Below are positions 56,575-64,000 of a DNA stretch of 64,000 nucleotides, in pieces. A program made the position numbers and the translations under genes. Under the pieces are notes generated by a model. The model was not told where the DNA came from, did not search any database, and saw nothing but the letters and a program-made list of their open reading frames with translations. The stretch's first letter is position 1, and the number at the start of each line of letters is the position of its first letter. This DNA is from an uncultured Clostridia bacterium (GTDB lineage Bacteria; Bacillota; Clostridia; Christensenellales; Aristaeellaceae), in NCBI GenBank assembly GCA_934663595.1, contig CAKUKM010000011.1, positions 3,816 through 67,815 on the forward strand, read 5' to 3'.

Positions 56575-57399
56575 TCAGCCTCCGATTCTGCCTTCGTCCA
56601 GAAAGCGCTCCAGCACCTGCGCCACGCCGTCGTCGGTGTTTTTCGGCGCAATCAGCGTCGCCGCGCGCTTTAAAGCGTCCACGGCGTTCTCCATCGCGCA
56701 GCCGATTCCGGCGGCCTGGATCATTGTAAGGTCGTTCTGCCCGTCGCCAAACGCCATGATTTCGTCGGGCTTTACCTTCAAAAGCTCGCCCAGGCGGCGA
56801 ATGGCCACGCCCTTGTCCACGCCCGCGGCGACCATCTCCAAAAAGCATGCGCGCGATTTCATGAAGCATACCTCCGGAAACTGCGCCTTCAGCGCCGGCA
56901 TGATTTCGTCCAGCCGCTCGGGCGCGTCGATCGCGAGAAGCTTGATCATGTCCTCGCTGACCCATTGGCTCAGCGCCTGATGCACGGCCGTGGCGGTTAC
57001 GTGAATGGCGTTTTCGTAAAAATAGGTGTGCTCGCATTTTTCGCAGCAGAATATGCCGTTTTCGGTATAGCCCTGCGCGTAAACGCCGAGATTTTCGAGC
57101 GCCTCCAGCACGCGTCGGGCGGTTTTCGCGTCGATCGCATGCTTATACAGCGCTTTTTTGTTTTTGTAATCGTAAATCAGCGCGCCGTTATACGAAATCA
57201 GCGGCGCGTTCACGCCGACTTCCTCCGCCATCGAAACCAGCGCCTCCGGCATTCTTCCGCTGGAAAGCGAAAAGAACGCGCCCGCGTCAATGGCGCGGCG
57301 CACGGCGGCTCGGGTTCGCGCGGTGATTGCGCCCTCGGCGTTGAGAAGCGTATCGTCCATATCCGTGGCGATCAGGCGTATCAAGCGTATCACTCCCAT
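56575..57399 (-). CDS. Cof-type HAD hydrolase
   Basis: 274-residue HAD-IIB phosphatase of sugar phosphates or flavin precursors. Motif I IATDMDDTLLN (Asp about 13 and 15, intact D-x-D), motif II LSSGRMPEAL, motif III Lys in GVDKGVAIRRLGE, motif IV IMAFGDGQNDLTMIQ. Cap C2 domain lies between II and III. First gene of the minus-strand run to nitroreductase. ATG 57399 has GGGAATGAATC upstream; a TTG five codons on behind GGGAGTG is an alternative start. Confidence 0.92.
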   Translation of the reverse strand: MGVIRLIRLIATDMDDTLLNAEGAITARTRAAVRRAIDAGAFFSLSSGRMPEALVSMAEEVGVNAPLISYNGALIYDYKNKKALYKHAIDAKTARRVLEALENLGVYAQGYTENGIFCCEKCEHTYFYENAIHVTATAVHQALSQWVSEDMIKLLAIDAPERLDEIMPALKAQFPEVCFMKSRACFLEMVAAGVDKGVAIRRLGELLKVKPDEIMAFGDGQNDLTMIQAAGIGCAMENAVDALKRAATLIAPKNTDDGVAQVLERFLDEGRIGG

Positions 57400-57415
57400 G
57401 ATTCATTCCCATTCT

Positions 57416-57444
57416 ATTGTAACCGATTTTGCGCGCGCTTTCAA
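57416..57444 (-). promoter_or_regulatory. Promoter of the HAD-hprK-glk-pepT-nitroreductase operon
   Basis: Minus strand: TTGAAA (57444-57439), 17-bp spacer, TACAAT (57421-57416). Confidence 0.85.
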
Positions 57445-57534
57445 GCGGCGCGCGAAAATATTCTCCCGATTTCGGTCGATTTATGGGCAATTTGTTCATC
57501 GCGATTTGCGCGTTTCATTTGCGCCGATTTGCGC

Positions 57535-57540
57535 GATAAT
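57535..57540 (+). promoter_or_regulatory. Weak promoter of the MFS gene at 57.6 kb
   Basis: GATAAT (57535-57540) with TTTCAT at 16 bp (57513-57518). The region has three repeats of GATTTGCGC-like sequence (57503-57534). Confidence 0.45.
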
Positions 57541-57570
57541 AAGGGCATGGGAAATGAGGAGGAAAGCGAG

Positions 57571-58719
57571 ATGCAGCTCAAACGCTATCCATGGAGAATC
57601 GCCGTTTTTCTGATGGTTTACTATATGACCAACGCCCTGTTTCAGGGGTATCTGAGCCTGTATTATGTCGATTGCGGCTTCAGCTCCGCGCAGATCGGCA
57701 TGATATTTGCGTTCGTCGCGCTGGTCAGCATCGCGTCGCAGCCGTTCTGGGGCCTTAGGAGCGATCGCGCGCGGAGCCGCCGGCGCGTGATCGAAGGGCT
57801 TGCGCTCGCGTCGGCGGCGCTTTCCGCGTCGTTTCTGTTCAGCCGCCAATACGCCGCGCTGCTCGCGCTCGCGGGCGCGTTTTCGTTTTTTTATACGTCG
57901 CTGCAGCCGCTGGGCGACGCGGCGGTGCTTTCCGCGCTGGGCGATCGGCCGTTCGGCCCGGCGCGGCTCGCGGGCGGCATGGCGTACGCCGTGGTTTCGC
58001 TGCTGTATGGCATGAGCATGGCGAAGACCGGCTCGTCGCGGCTGAGCGTGATTCTGATTGCGGCGTTTTGCCTGCTGATGATTCCCGCCGCGCATTGGAT
58101 TCCCGATTCTCCCGGCGCGCAATCGGGCGGTGGACGCAGAATGCCGTTCGGCAGATTGATTCAGAATCGCGAGCTGATGCGCCTGATGCTGTTTCTTCTG
58201 CCGATGCAGATGACGATGGGCTATTTTTACACGTTCTTCTCGCCGCTGTTTCTCGCGCTGTCCGGCGCGAACGGCGCAAAGCTCGGCTGGAGCTATTTCA
58301 TCGCCGCGGCGAGCGAAATCCCGTATCTGCTGCTTTCGGATCGATTGCTGGAGCGCTTCGGCGCGGGCAAACTCATGTGCACCTCCGGCGTGTTTTTAAC
58401 GGCGCGCTGGCTGATTCTGGCGCAAACGCAAAGCGCGGCCGTCGCGATGCTCAGCCAGCTGCTCCATGGCGGCGGATTCATCGTAATGAGCGTATCAATG
58501 GCGAAGCACATTCAGAAAACCGTGCCGGCGGAGCTGAAATCCTCCGGGCAGATGCTGCTGGCAATGGCGAGCTACGGCTTTGCGCGCGCGGCGGGAAATC
58601 TGCTGGGCGGCACGCTGGCCAACGCGTTCGGCCGGCAGAACGTGTTTTTCCTGTCGGCGGGAATCTGCGCGCTTGCGCTGGCAGTTTTCACGCCCGGAAT
58701 GCTCAAAAAGGCGTCCTAA
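57571..58719 (+). CDS. MFS transporter, LacY/MFS_1-like
   Basis: 382 residues, 12 spans. N-terminus IAVFLMVYYMTNALFQGYLSLYYVDCGFSSAQIGMIFA is typical of the oligosaccharide or nucleoside H+ symporter group; the MFS loop after span 2 reads GLRSDRARSRRRV. ATG 57571 follows GAGGAGGAAAGCGAG. No neighbouring enzyme hints at the substrate. Confidence 0.84.
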   Translation: MQLKRYPWRIAVFLMVYYMTNALFQGYLSLYYVDCGFSSAQIGMIFAFVALVSIASQPFWGLRSDRARSRRRVIEGLALASAALSASFLFSRQYAALLALAGAFSFFYTSLQPLGDAAVLSALGDRPFGPARLAGGMAYAVVSLLYGMSMAKTGSSRLSVILIAAFCLLMIPAAHWIPDSPGAQSGGGRRMPFGRLIQNRELMRLMLFLLPMQMTMGYFYTFFSPLFLALSGANGAKLGWSYFIAAASEIPYLLLSDRLLERFGAGKLMCTSGVFLTARWLILAQTQSAAVAMLSQLLHGGGFIVMSVSMAKHIQKTVPAELKSSGQMLLAMASYGFARAAGNLLGGTLANAFGRQNVFFLSAGICALALAVFTPGMLKKAS

Positions 58720-58740
58720 GCCGATTCAGACGCACAAAAA

Positions 58741-58816
58741 ACCGCCCCGAGGCAAAGGGCGGGGTCGTAAGACAGTAAACAGTCCCGGCGGGTTAATCTG
58801 CTGGGACTGTTCTTGT
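58741..58816 (+). terminator. Terminators after the MFS gene
   Basis: A short GC stem CCGCCC (58742-58747) with GGGCGG (58758-58763), then a stronger one: AACAGTCCC (58778-58786) with GGGACTGTT (58803-58811), followed by CTTGT. Confidence 0.65.
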
Positions 58817-58882
58817 AAATATGGGCCGATTGTGATAATATGTATTCAGTTAAACAAGCTTGAATCTGAAGGAGATATATCA

Positions 58883-59326
58883 ATGATGAACAACAGAATC
58901 GTTGATGAGGAGATAACGCTTGTTCGATATTATCCTAATTACAAGACTGCTTTGGCGTGGTATCGGGATTTGGCTTTATGCAAGCAGGTTGACAACAGAG
59001 ATACCGTCTATGATTTGGATTTATTGAAGCGTATGTATAAATACTTGAATACGCATGGCGATTTGTTTTACATCAAATATAAAAACAGATTATGCGGCGA
59101 TGTATGCTTGCAACCAAGCGGTGAAGTAAATATCGTAATAGCAAAACCTTTTCAAAATAAGCACATAGGCAGACGGGTTATTCAGGAGATAATTCAGTTA
59201 GCCAAGGAGAAACAGATTCCAGAGTTACACGCTGAGATATATACTTTCAATACGCAGTCTCAAAAAATGTTCCAAAGTATTGGTTTCGCAAAAGTGGATG
59301 ACGAACAATACGCATTGGTTATATAG
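58883..59326 (+). CDS. GNAT family N-acetyltransferase, low-GC
   Basis: 147 residues from ATG 58883 behind the very strong site GAAGGAGATATATCA. The acetyl-CoA loop region is IAKPFQNKHIGRRVIQEII (about 86-104), and TFNTQSQKMFQSIGFAKV is the typical C-terminal strand-helix. GC content is far below the flanking genes and codons are AT-ending, so it is a likely recent acquisition. TTGTAA (58813-58818) and GATAAT/TAATAT near 58834-58841 are candidate promoter boxes. Substrate unknown. Confidence 0.83.
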   Translation: MMNNRIVDEEITLVRYYPNYKTALAWYRDLALCKQVDNRDTVYDLDLLKRMYKYLNTHGDLFYIKYKNRLCGDVCLQPSGEVNIVIAKPFQNKHIGRRVIQEIIQLAKEKQIPELHAEIYTFNTQSQKMFQSIGFAKVDDEQYALVI

Positions 59327-59341
59327 ATTCCAATTCATCGA

Positions 59342-59436
59342 ACAGACGAAATATCGCACAAAACCTCCCTTGTGTAAAGGGAGGTCAGTCTGTCGAAAAA
59401 ACCAAGCGAGTTCGAGAGGGCCGGAGCCCTCTCGAA
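59342..59436. repeat. Hairpin-rich intergenic element (REP/MITE-like)
   Basis: Nested stems ACAGAC (59342-59347)/GTCTGT (59388-59393) and ACCTCCCTT (59363-59371)/AAGGGAGGT (59377-59385), then a perfect stem TTCGAGAGGGC (59411-59421)/GCCCTCTCGAA (59426-59436). The sequence from 59340 to 59500 contains no gene. The first hairpin resembles a dispersed intergenic repeat I recall from gut Clostridia. Confidence 0.6.
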
Positions 59437-59503
59437 TTAAAATCGAGCTCAGCAACATGCGCGGTGGCAAGCAAGTCGCTACCTTGCGGCTTTTCGGGAA
59501 AAA

Positions 59504-60517
59504 TCAGTCGGTCAGGCCCGCGACGTTCTCGGCGCGATAGCCGAGCTCCGCGATCAGATGCTCGTGGTTCGGCAGCGACGACATCAGCACCTTCGCGTCG
59601 CCCACCAGCGTCACGTCCGTCATTGCGGCGGGGATAACTACGCTGTCAAACGCGTTCAGCTCGAGCGAATCGCCCGGCCATTCCAGCGTGCACGGCGCGG
59701 TCGGGGTCAGAAACAGCATGCGGCCGTCCGCGATCGGCATTCTGCCGGAGACGTTCAGGCGGCACAGTTCAAAATTCGCGTCCGAAATGTAATACGTGCG
59801 GCTGCCGCCCTTGCAGAGCGCGGTCGTGCCCTCGATATTGCCCAGATGGCGATCGGGCACGGTCACATCGAGCGCCTTTTCGGTGTGCAGCTCGCGCGGC
59901 TTTCCATCCTTGCCCACGCGGTTCCAGTCCCAGAAGCGATAGGTCACGTCGCTGGACTGCTGGATTTCATAAATCTGAAGCCCCGCGCCGATGGCGTGCA
60001 CGGTGCCGCCGGGAATGTAATAGACGTCGCCGGGACGCACGTTTTCCCAGTGCAGCGCGCTCTCCAGCTCGCCCGATTCCACCACCTTGCGCAGATCGCG
60101 GCCGTTCAGATCCAGACCGTAGGCGATTTTCGCGCCCGGCTCCGCGCCCAGGATCACCCAGGCCTCGGTCTTGCCGAGCTTGCCCTCGTGCGCCATGGCG
60201 TAATCGTCGGTCGGGTGCACCTGTACGGACAGCGTTTCGCGCGCGTCGAGAAGCTTGAGCAGAAGCGGGAACGCGCCCTGAATTTTGCCGGTCAGGCTTT
60301 CGCCCCAGATTTCCGCCATGCGCGCGAGCGTCTTTCCGGCGTGCATGCCGTTGGCAACCACGCTTTCGCGGCCCGGCAGCGCGGAAATTTCAAGACTTTC
60401 GCCGGTCTGATCGTCGGGCGCATCCTTCATAAACGCGTCGCGCAGCATACTGCCTCCCCACGGGGTTTCCTCGCCGTGGCGGAAATAGGGCGACATCAAA
60501 AGCGGATATTCGTTCAT
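59504..60517 (-). CDS. manA: Type I mannose-6-phosphate isomerase
   Basis: Zinc cupin enzyme linking mannose 6-phosphate and fructose 6-phosphate; 337 residues, as in short Firmicute ManA/Pmi. Start segment LMSPYFRHGEETPWGGSML, Zn ligands in SVQVHPTDDYA (Gln, His) and KTEAWVIL (Glu), and the later His in YYIPGGTVHAIGAGL. ATG 60517 follows AGGAGTTGTATTC. It reads away from the helicase gene. The end runs into the hairpin-rich element. Confidence 0.93.
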   Translation of the reverse strand: MNEYPLLMSPYFRHGEETPWGGSMLRDAFMKDAPDDQTGESLEISALPGRESVVANGMHAGKTLARMAEIWGESLTGKIQGAFPLLLKLLDARETLSVQVHPTDDYAMAHEGKLGKTEAWVILGAEPGAKIAYGLDLNGRDLRKVVESGELESALHWENVRPGDVYYIPGGTVHAIGAGLQIYEIQQSSDVTYRFWDWNRVGKDGKPRELHTEKALDVTVPDRHLGNIEGTTALCKGGSRTYYISDANFELCRLNVSGRMPIADGRMLFLTPTAPCTLEWPGDSLELNAFDSVVIPAAMTDVTLVGDAKVLMSSLPNHEHLIAELGYRAENVAGLTD

Positions 60518-60535
60518 GAATACAACTCCTCTTGC

Positions 60536-60564
60536 TTGCAAAATGGGCTTAAATACCGTATACT
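60536..60564 (+). promoter_or_regulatory. Promoter of the helicase gene
   Basis: TTGCAA (60536-60541), 17-bp spacer, TATACT (60559-60564). Confidence 0.8.
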
Positions 60565-60608
60565 TAAAATATCATTTTACCGCGCGTATGTCAAGGGGAG
60601 GAAAGCGA

Positions 60609-62909
60609 ATGCCGGAAATTCAATCGGTCAACGTCCGCGCGCTCGCGGAATTTTCCCTTCAGACCGGCGATCTGCTGCCGATGAAGATGCAGGTGGATCG
60701 CATGATCGAGGGCGCGCGCGGGCACAGGCGCATTCAGCAATCCCTCGGCCCCGGCTGGACGAGCGAGGAGGCCGTTTCGCGCGATGAAACGGTAAACGGC
60801 ATTCCGCTGCGCGTTCAGGGACGCGCGGACGCGGTGCGGCGCGAGGGCGGGCTGCTGCGCGTGCTCGAAATCAAAACCACCACGGTTTCGCCGAATCTGA
60901 TTCGCCTGGAGGACTATCCCGCGCACCTCACACAGGCGGAGATCTACGCCTACCTGATTTGCGCAAACGAGGGAATCCCGGAGGCGGAGGCGACCGTGCT
61001 CTACGATCGCATGAACGGCGAAACGCGCGCGTTTCACAAGAATTACACGCTGCCGGAGCTGCGCGAGCGCTTTCTTTCCTGCGCGGAGCCGTATGCGGAA
61101 TGGATTCGCCTGCTGGGAGACTGGAAGGAGCAATCCGAACCGACGCTGAACGATATGCGCTTTCCGTTTCCCGAGCCGCGCGAGGGCCAGCGCGACATGG
61201 CGAAGACGATTTACCTCGCCATGAAGCATTCCTCCAACGCGCTGATCGAGGCGCCCACCGGCATCGGCAAGACCGCCGCGTCGCTCTATGGCGCGCTGAA
61301 GGCGCTGGGCAAGGGCTTTATTACCAACCTGTTCTATTTAACCGCGCGCACCACCGGCCGCCGCGCCGCGGAGCAGGCGCTGGACATTCTGCGCGCGCAG
61401 GGCGTGATGATTCGCTCCGTCGCGATTACCGCCAAGGAAAAATGCTGCCCGATGGAGAAAGTCGAATGCTTCGGCTGTCCGAATGCCGCCGGCTATTACG
61501 AGCGCCGCACGCATGCGCTGCGCGAGGGCATGACCATTCAGGCGCTGGACGCGGAAAAAATTGCCGCGCTGGCGCAGAAATACGAAATCTGTCCGCACGA
61601 GCTGTCGCTCGACCTGTCCGAGCAGGCGGACGTAATCATTTGCGATTATAACTACGCGTTTGACCCGCGCGTGCGGCTGAGGCGCTTTTTCGACCACAAA
61701 TCCAACGCGGGGCTTCTCGTGGACGAGGCGCACAACCTGCCCGATCGCGCGCGGGAGATGCTCAGCGCGTCGCTTTCGGGCAATCAGATCGAGGACGTGC
61801 GCCGGCTGGTCGGCAAATATGAGGGCCGGCAGAGCCCGATGTTTCAATTATTGACCGAGCTGCTCCGGCTGTTCACGCGCCCGGAGGCCGAGCCGGAGAT
61901 TCTGACCGAGCTGCCCGCCGACACGATCGACGGCATTGCGCGCATTTCGGACATTCTGGATCAGATGGAGCTGATTGAGCCGGAGACGCGCGCGCTGGCG
62001 ATCGACCTTTCCTGGTTCGTGCGCGTGGCGAAGCGATTTGATGAAACGAGCGACCGGTTTGTGATTCTGCCGGAGGACAGGCGCGTGCTGATGCGCATCT
62101 GGCGCTTTGATCCGTCGGCGCATTTGAAAAAGGTGTTCAAAAGCGTGGGCGGCGCGGCGATGTTTTCGGCCACGCTCGCACCGATGGAGCATTACGCGCG
62201 CCAGCTCGGCCTCGATCCGCGCGAGGACGCGATGCTTCGGCTGCATTCGCCGTTTCCGCGGGAGAATCTGCTGGTGGCGCGATTGCCGGTTTCGGTGCGG
62301 TTTGCCGATCGCGAGCGCACGCTGGGCGTGGTGACGGAGGTCATTCACGCGCTGGCCGCAGCGCGCCCGGGCAACTATCTGGCGTGCTTCCCGTCGTTTC
62401 AGTATTTGAATCAGGCGTTTGAGCGCTATCGGCTCCTGCATCCGGACGATTTCGTGATTCGGCAGTCGCCCGGCATGGGGGAGGAGGCGCGCAGCGCGTT
62501 CATCGAATGCTTTCAGCCCAGTCCCGATGCGAGCATGGTGGCGTTCGTGGTCATGGGCGGCGTATTTGCCGAGGGCGTCGACCTTCCGGACGACCGGCTG
62601 TCCGGCGCGGCGATCGTGTCCACCGGCATTCCGCAGATCGGGATCGAGCGCGAATGGATGCGCGAGCTGTTCGACGACGGCTTCGGCGGCGGTTACGACG
62701 TGGCGTACACCTTTCCGGGCCTCTGCCGCGTGCTGCAGGCCGCGGGCCGCGTGATTCGAACGGAGACCGATCGCGGCGCCGTGCTGCTGATGGACGTGCG
62801 CTACGGCCAGGAGAATCTGCTTTCGCTGCTGCCGGAGCATTGGAAGGTGGAGAAAATCAAAAAAATGGAGGCGCTGAACGCGCGGCTGAATGCATTTTGG
62901 AAAGAATAA
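60609..62909 (+). CDS. PD-(D/E)XK nuclease-Fe-S superfamily 2 helicase fusion (DinG/Rad3-like)
   Basis: 766 residues. Residues 1 to about 150 look like a RecB/Cas4-type nuclease: RVQGRADAV (Asp) followed by VLEIKTTT (E-x-K) and QAEIYAYL. The helicase part has motif I APTGIGKTAA (about 215), four Cys of an XPD-type Fe-S site (CCPMEKVECFGC at about 279-289 and EICPHE near 326), motif II DEAH at 372, and motif VI QAAGRVIRTETDRG near 710. DNA repair or unwinding of damaged or structured DNA is the expected role. ATG 60609 behind GGGGAGGAAAGCGA. Single gene. Confidence 0.88.
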   Translation: MPEIQSVNVRALAEFSLQTGDLLPMKMQVDRMIEGARGHRRIQQSLGPGWTSEEAVSRDETVNGIPLRVQGRADAVRREGGLLRVLEIKTTTVSPNLIRLEDYPAHLTQAEIYAYLICANEGIPEAEATVLYDRMNGETRAFHKNYTLPELRERFLSCAEPYAEWIRLLGDWKEQSEPTLNDMRFPFPEPREGQRDMAKTIYLAMKHSSNALIEAPTGIGKTAASLYGALKALGKGFITNLFYLTARTTGRRAAEQALDILRAQGVMIRSVAITAKEKCCPMEKVECFGCPNAAGYYERRTHALREGMTIQALDAEKIAALAQKYEICPHELSLDLSEQADVIICDYNYAFDPRVRLRRFFDHKSNAGLLVDEAHNLPDRAREMLSASLSGNQIEDVRRLVGKYEGRQSPMFQLLTELLRLFTRPEAEPEILTELPADTIDGIARISDILDQMELIEPETRALAIDLSWFVRVAKRFDETSDRFVILPEDRRVLMRIWRFDPSAHLKKVFKSVGGAAMFSATLAPMEHYARQLGLDPREDAMLRLHSPFPRENLLVARLPVSVRFADRERTLGVVTEVIHALAAARPGNYLACFPSFQYLNQAFERYRLLHPDDFVIRQSPGMGEEARSAFIECFQPSPDASMVAFVVMGGVFAEGVDLPDDRLSGAAIVSTGIPQIGIEREWMRELFDDGFGGGYDVAYTFPGLCRVLQAAGRVIRTETDRGAVLLMDVRYGQENLLSLLPEHWKVEKIKKMEALNARLNAFWKE

Positions 62910-62931
62910 CAATGAATGCGTAACAATAGTT

Positions 62932-62940
62932 TGCTATAAT
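62932..62940 (+). promoter_or_regulatory. Extended -10 promoter of the XpaC-like gene
   Basis: TGCTATAAT at 62932-62940, no clear -35. Confidence 0.6.
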
Positions 62941-62971
62941 AAAAATCAAATCAAAAAGAGGGGGATCGCAA

Positions 62972-63907
62972 GTGGCACGCAAGCGGCGCAAGGAACGCAT
63001 ATACATTCCGAGGGAGCGCATCGGAAAGGATCCTTCCCTGGTTGGCATCGTCTTCATGTTCATCATTCCGCCGCTGTGGCCGTTCGGCGTGCTGATGTGC
63101 CTGAAGTGGGTGCGCAACATGTGGCGGCGCAAGAAGCGCGGCGATTATCAGAATTATGCGGCGCTGATTGCTGATCGCTATGAGATTTCGCTGAACGAGA
63201 TTTCCGTGAAGCTGAACAAATCCATGGCGCAGGTGCTCAACGACGTGCAGGCGATGATCTCGAAGGGCTATCTGGGCCCGGAGGCGTACATTGATCATCA
63301 GCGCAGAGTGCTGGTCATCGAGCAGGAGGAAGGCGCGGCGGATGCGGTTGAAACGGTATTCGTAGAGCCCGAAAGGCAGCCCGAGCCCGCGAAGGAACCG
63401 GAGCCTGCGAAGGAGCCGGAGCGCCCGCAGCCCGTTCGGGAAACGCCGAAGGAGGAACGCTTCGAGGAAATGCTGAAGAAGATCCGCACGCTGAACGACG
63501 AAATTGCCGATGAAACGGTTTCGCGCGATATCGATCGCATCGGCGAGCTGACGGCGAGCATCTTCGGCATCGTGCGCGCGCGGCCGGAGCGCATGGACGA
63601 GGTGCGCAAATTTATGGATTACTATCTGCCCACCACGTTCGGCCTGCTGGAGAGCTACGCGCTGATGGAAAAGCAGACCTATCAGAGCGCGAATATCATT
63701 GAATCGCGCAAGAAGATTGAAAAGACGATGGGCGAGCTGGTCGAAGCGTTCAAGCGCCAGCACGACCGGATGTTTAAGCAGGACGCGATGGACGTGGATA
63801 CGGAGATCGAGGTTCTGAAAAAGGTCATGGCGAGCGATGGATTGACCGAGGCCGAGGGCGTGGATATTCACCGCGAGTTCGAGCGCCGACGCCAGGAAGG
63901 CGCATAA
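62972..63907 (+). CDS. XpaC-like protein (5-bromo-4-chloroindolyl phosphate hydrolysis family)
   Basis: 311 residues from GTG 62972 with GAGGGGGATCG upstream. Basic N-terminus, one hydrophobic segment (about 24-48), a winged-helix-like region (NYAALIADRYEISLNEISVKLNKSM), a Pro/Glu-rich linker with a repeated EPAKEPEP unit (about 130-155) and a C-terminal XpaC-like helical domain with FMDYYLPTTFGLLESYALMEK. XpaC proteins are named after a phosphatase phenotype, but the biochemical role is unproven; in other species they neighbour TelA (tellurite resistance), which is not seen here before the window ends. Confidence 0.78.
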   Translation: MARKRRKERIYIPRERIGKDPSLVGIVFMFIIPPLWPFGVLMCLKWVRNMWRRKKRGDYQNYAALIADRYEISLNEISVKLNKSMAQVLNDVQAMISKGYLGPEAYIDHQRRVLVIEQEEGAADAVETVFVEPERQPEPAKEPEPAKEPERPQPVRETPKEERFEEMLKKIRTLNDEIADETVSRDIDRIGELTASIFGIVRARPERMDEVRKFMDYYLPTTFGLLESYALMEKQTYQSANIIESRKKIEKTMGELVEAFKRQHDRMFKQDAMDVDTEIEVLKKVMASDGLTEAEGVDIHREFERRRQEGA

Positions 63908-63918
63908 ATAAAAAATCG

Positions 63919-63955
63919 AGCGGGCGTTTCCGAAAAGGGAAGCGCCCGCTTTTTG
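63919..63955 (+). terminator. Terminator after the XpaC-like gene
   Basis: AGCGGGCGTTTCC (63919-63931) pairs with GGGAAGCGCCCGCT (63937-63950, one bulge), followed by TTTTT. Confidence 0.88.
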
Positions 63956-63964
63956 TATGCCGAA

Positions 63965-63987
63965 AACCCCACGCTAGGCGTGGGGTT
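63965..63987. repeat. Terminal palindrome at the window edge
   Basis: AACCCCACGC (63965-63974) and GCGTGGGGTT (63978-63987) form a perfect 10-bp hairpin with a three-base loop, followed by CAGAGGAGCTTAA. Such hairpins occur at REP elements and at ends of IS200/IS605-type elements; the flank lies outside the window. Confidence 0.5.
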
Positions 63988-64000
63988 CAGAGGAGCTTAA

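Overview
The window reads as a chromosomal segment of an endospore-forming, fairly high-GC Firmicute, most likely a gut or rumen Clostridia (order not resolved; a Christensenellales/Oscillospiraceae-like lineage is a guess). Reasons: a germination protease gene (gpr) with a sigma-G type promoter, a BclA-like collagen repeat protein, HPr kinase, CdaA/CdaR, a group II ECF transporter module, YesM/YesN two-component genes, Gram-positive Shine-Dalgarno sites and vegetative promoters of the TTGACA-N17-TATAAT class, many with an extended TGC before the -10. No rRNA, prophage, CRISPR array or complete insertion sequence was seen; the segment is dense housekeeping DNA with a few lower-GC inserts.

Layout. 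1-1.5 kb: 3' part of pyrH and a LicD-type gene. 1.67-8.7 kb: a carbohydrate-uptake locus with sensor kinase, two LplB/LplC-type permeases, solute-binding protein, AraC-type response regulator and a sugar isomerase/epimerase, but no ATPase; an orphan MsmK/UgpC-type ATPase at 28-29.2 kb could serve it. 8.82-9.11 kb: a tRNA-Leu(UAA) gene interrupted after anticodon position U34 by a 207-nt group I intron, the most striking feature here. 9.2-13.4 kb: flavodoxin-fold reductase, asnS, HAD, MarR, HEAT-repeat protein, GNAT. 13.5-17.0 kb (minus): gpmI and a single-ORF Pgk-TIM fusion. 17.2-21.7 kb: ecfA1-ecfA2-ecfT-truA-ybaK-HAD. 21.8-23.5 kb: an Fe-S-scaffold-like protein paired with a GGGtGRT protein. 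23.7-29.2 kb: secreted hydrolase, PHP phosphatase, MerR regulator with its own 19-bp-spacer promoter, ADP-ribosylglycohydrolase plus phosphoesterase, MsmK.

29.4-35.7 kb: cdaA-cdaR-unknown basic membrane protein, then membrane mannosyltransferase, SGNH hydrolase and Fe-ADH. 35.8-38.8 kb (minus): GNAT, exported WG-repeat protein, gpr. 38.8-46.5 kb: MFS carrier, OmpR-type two-component pair, RelQ-type (p)ppGpp synthetase, AraD, MarR-MATE operon, another MFS carrier. 46.6-48.9 kb: collagen-like spore-surface candidate and a TPR-containing glycosyltransferase. 49-51 kb: two Gfo/Idh/MocA dehydrogenases. 51.1-52.7 kb: zinc-ribbon coiled-coil protein behind a two-way hairpin. 52.9-57.4 kb (minus): Cof-HAD, hprK, ROK glucokinase, pepT, nitroreductase as one run. 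57.5-64 kb: MFS carrier, low-GC GNAT, a hairpin-rich intergenic element, manA, a PD-(D/E)XK/Fe-S helicase fusion, an XpaC-like protein and a terminal palindrome.

How it fits together: sugar uptake (YesMN-type locus, MsmK), phosphorylation and entry (glucokinase, ManA, AraD), lower glycolysis (Pgk-TIM, GpmI) and HPr-kinase-based carbon control share the window with second-messenger genes (c-di-AMP, ppGpp) and spore genes. All coordinates and motif calls come from reading the sequence by eye; no database search was run.
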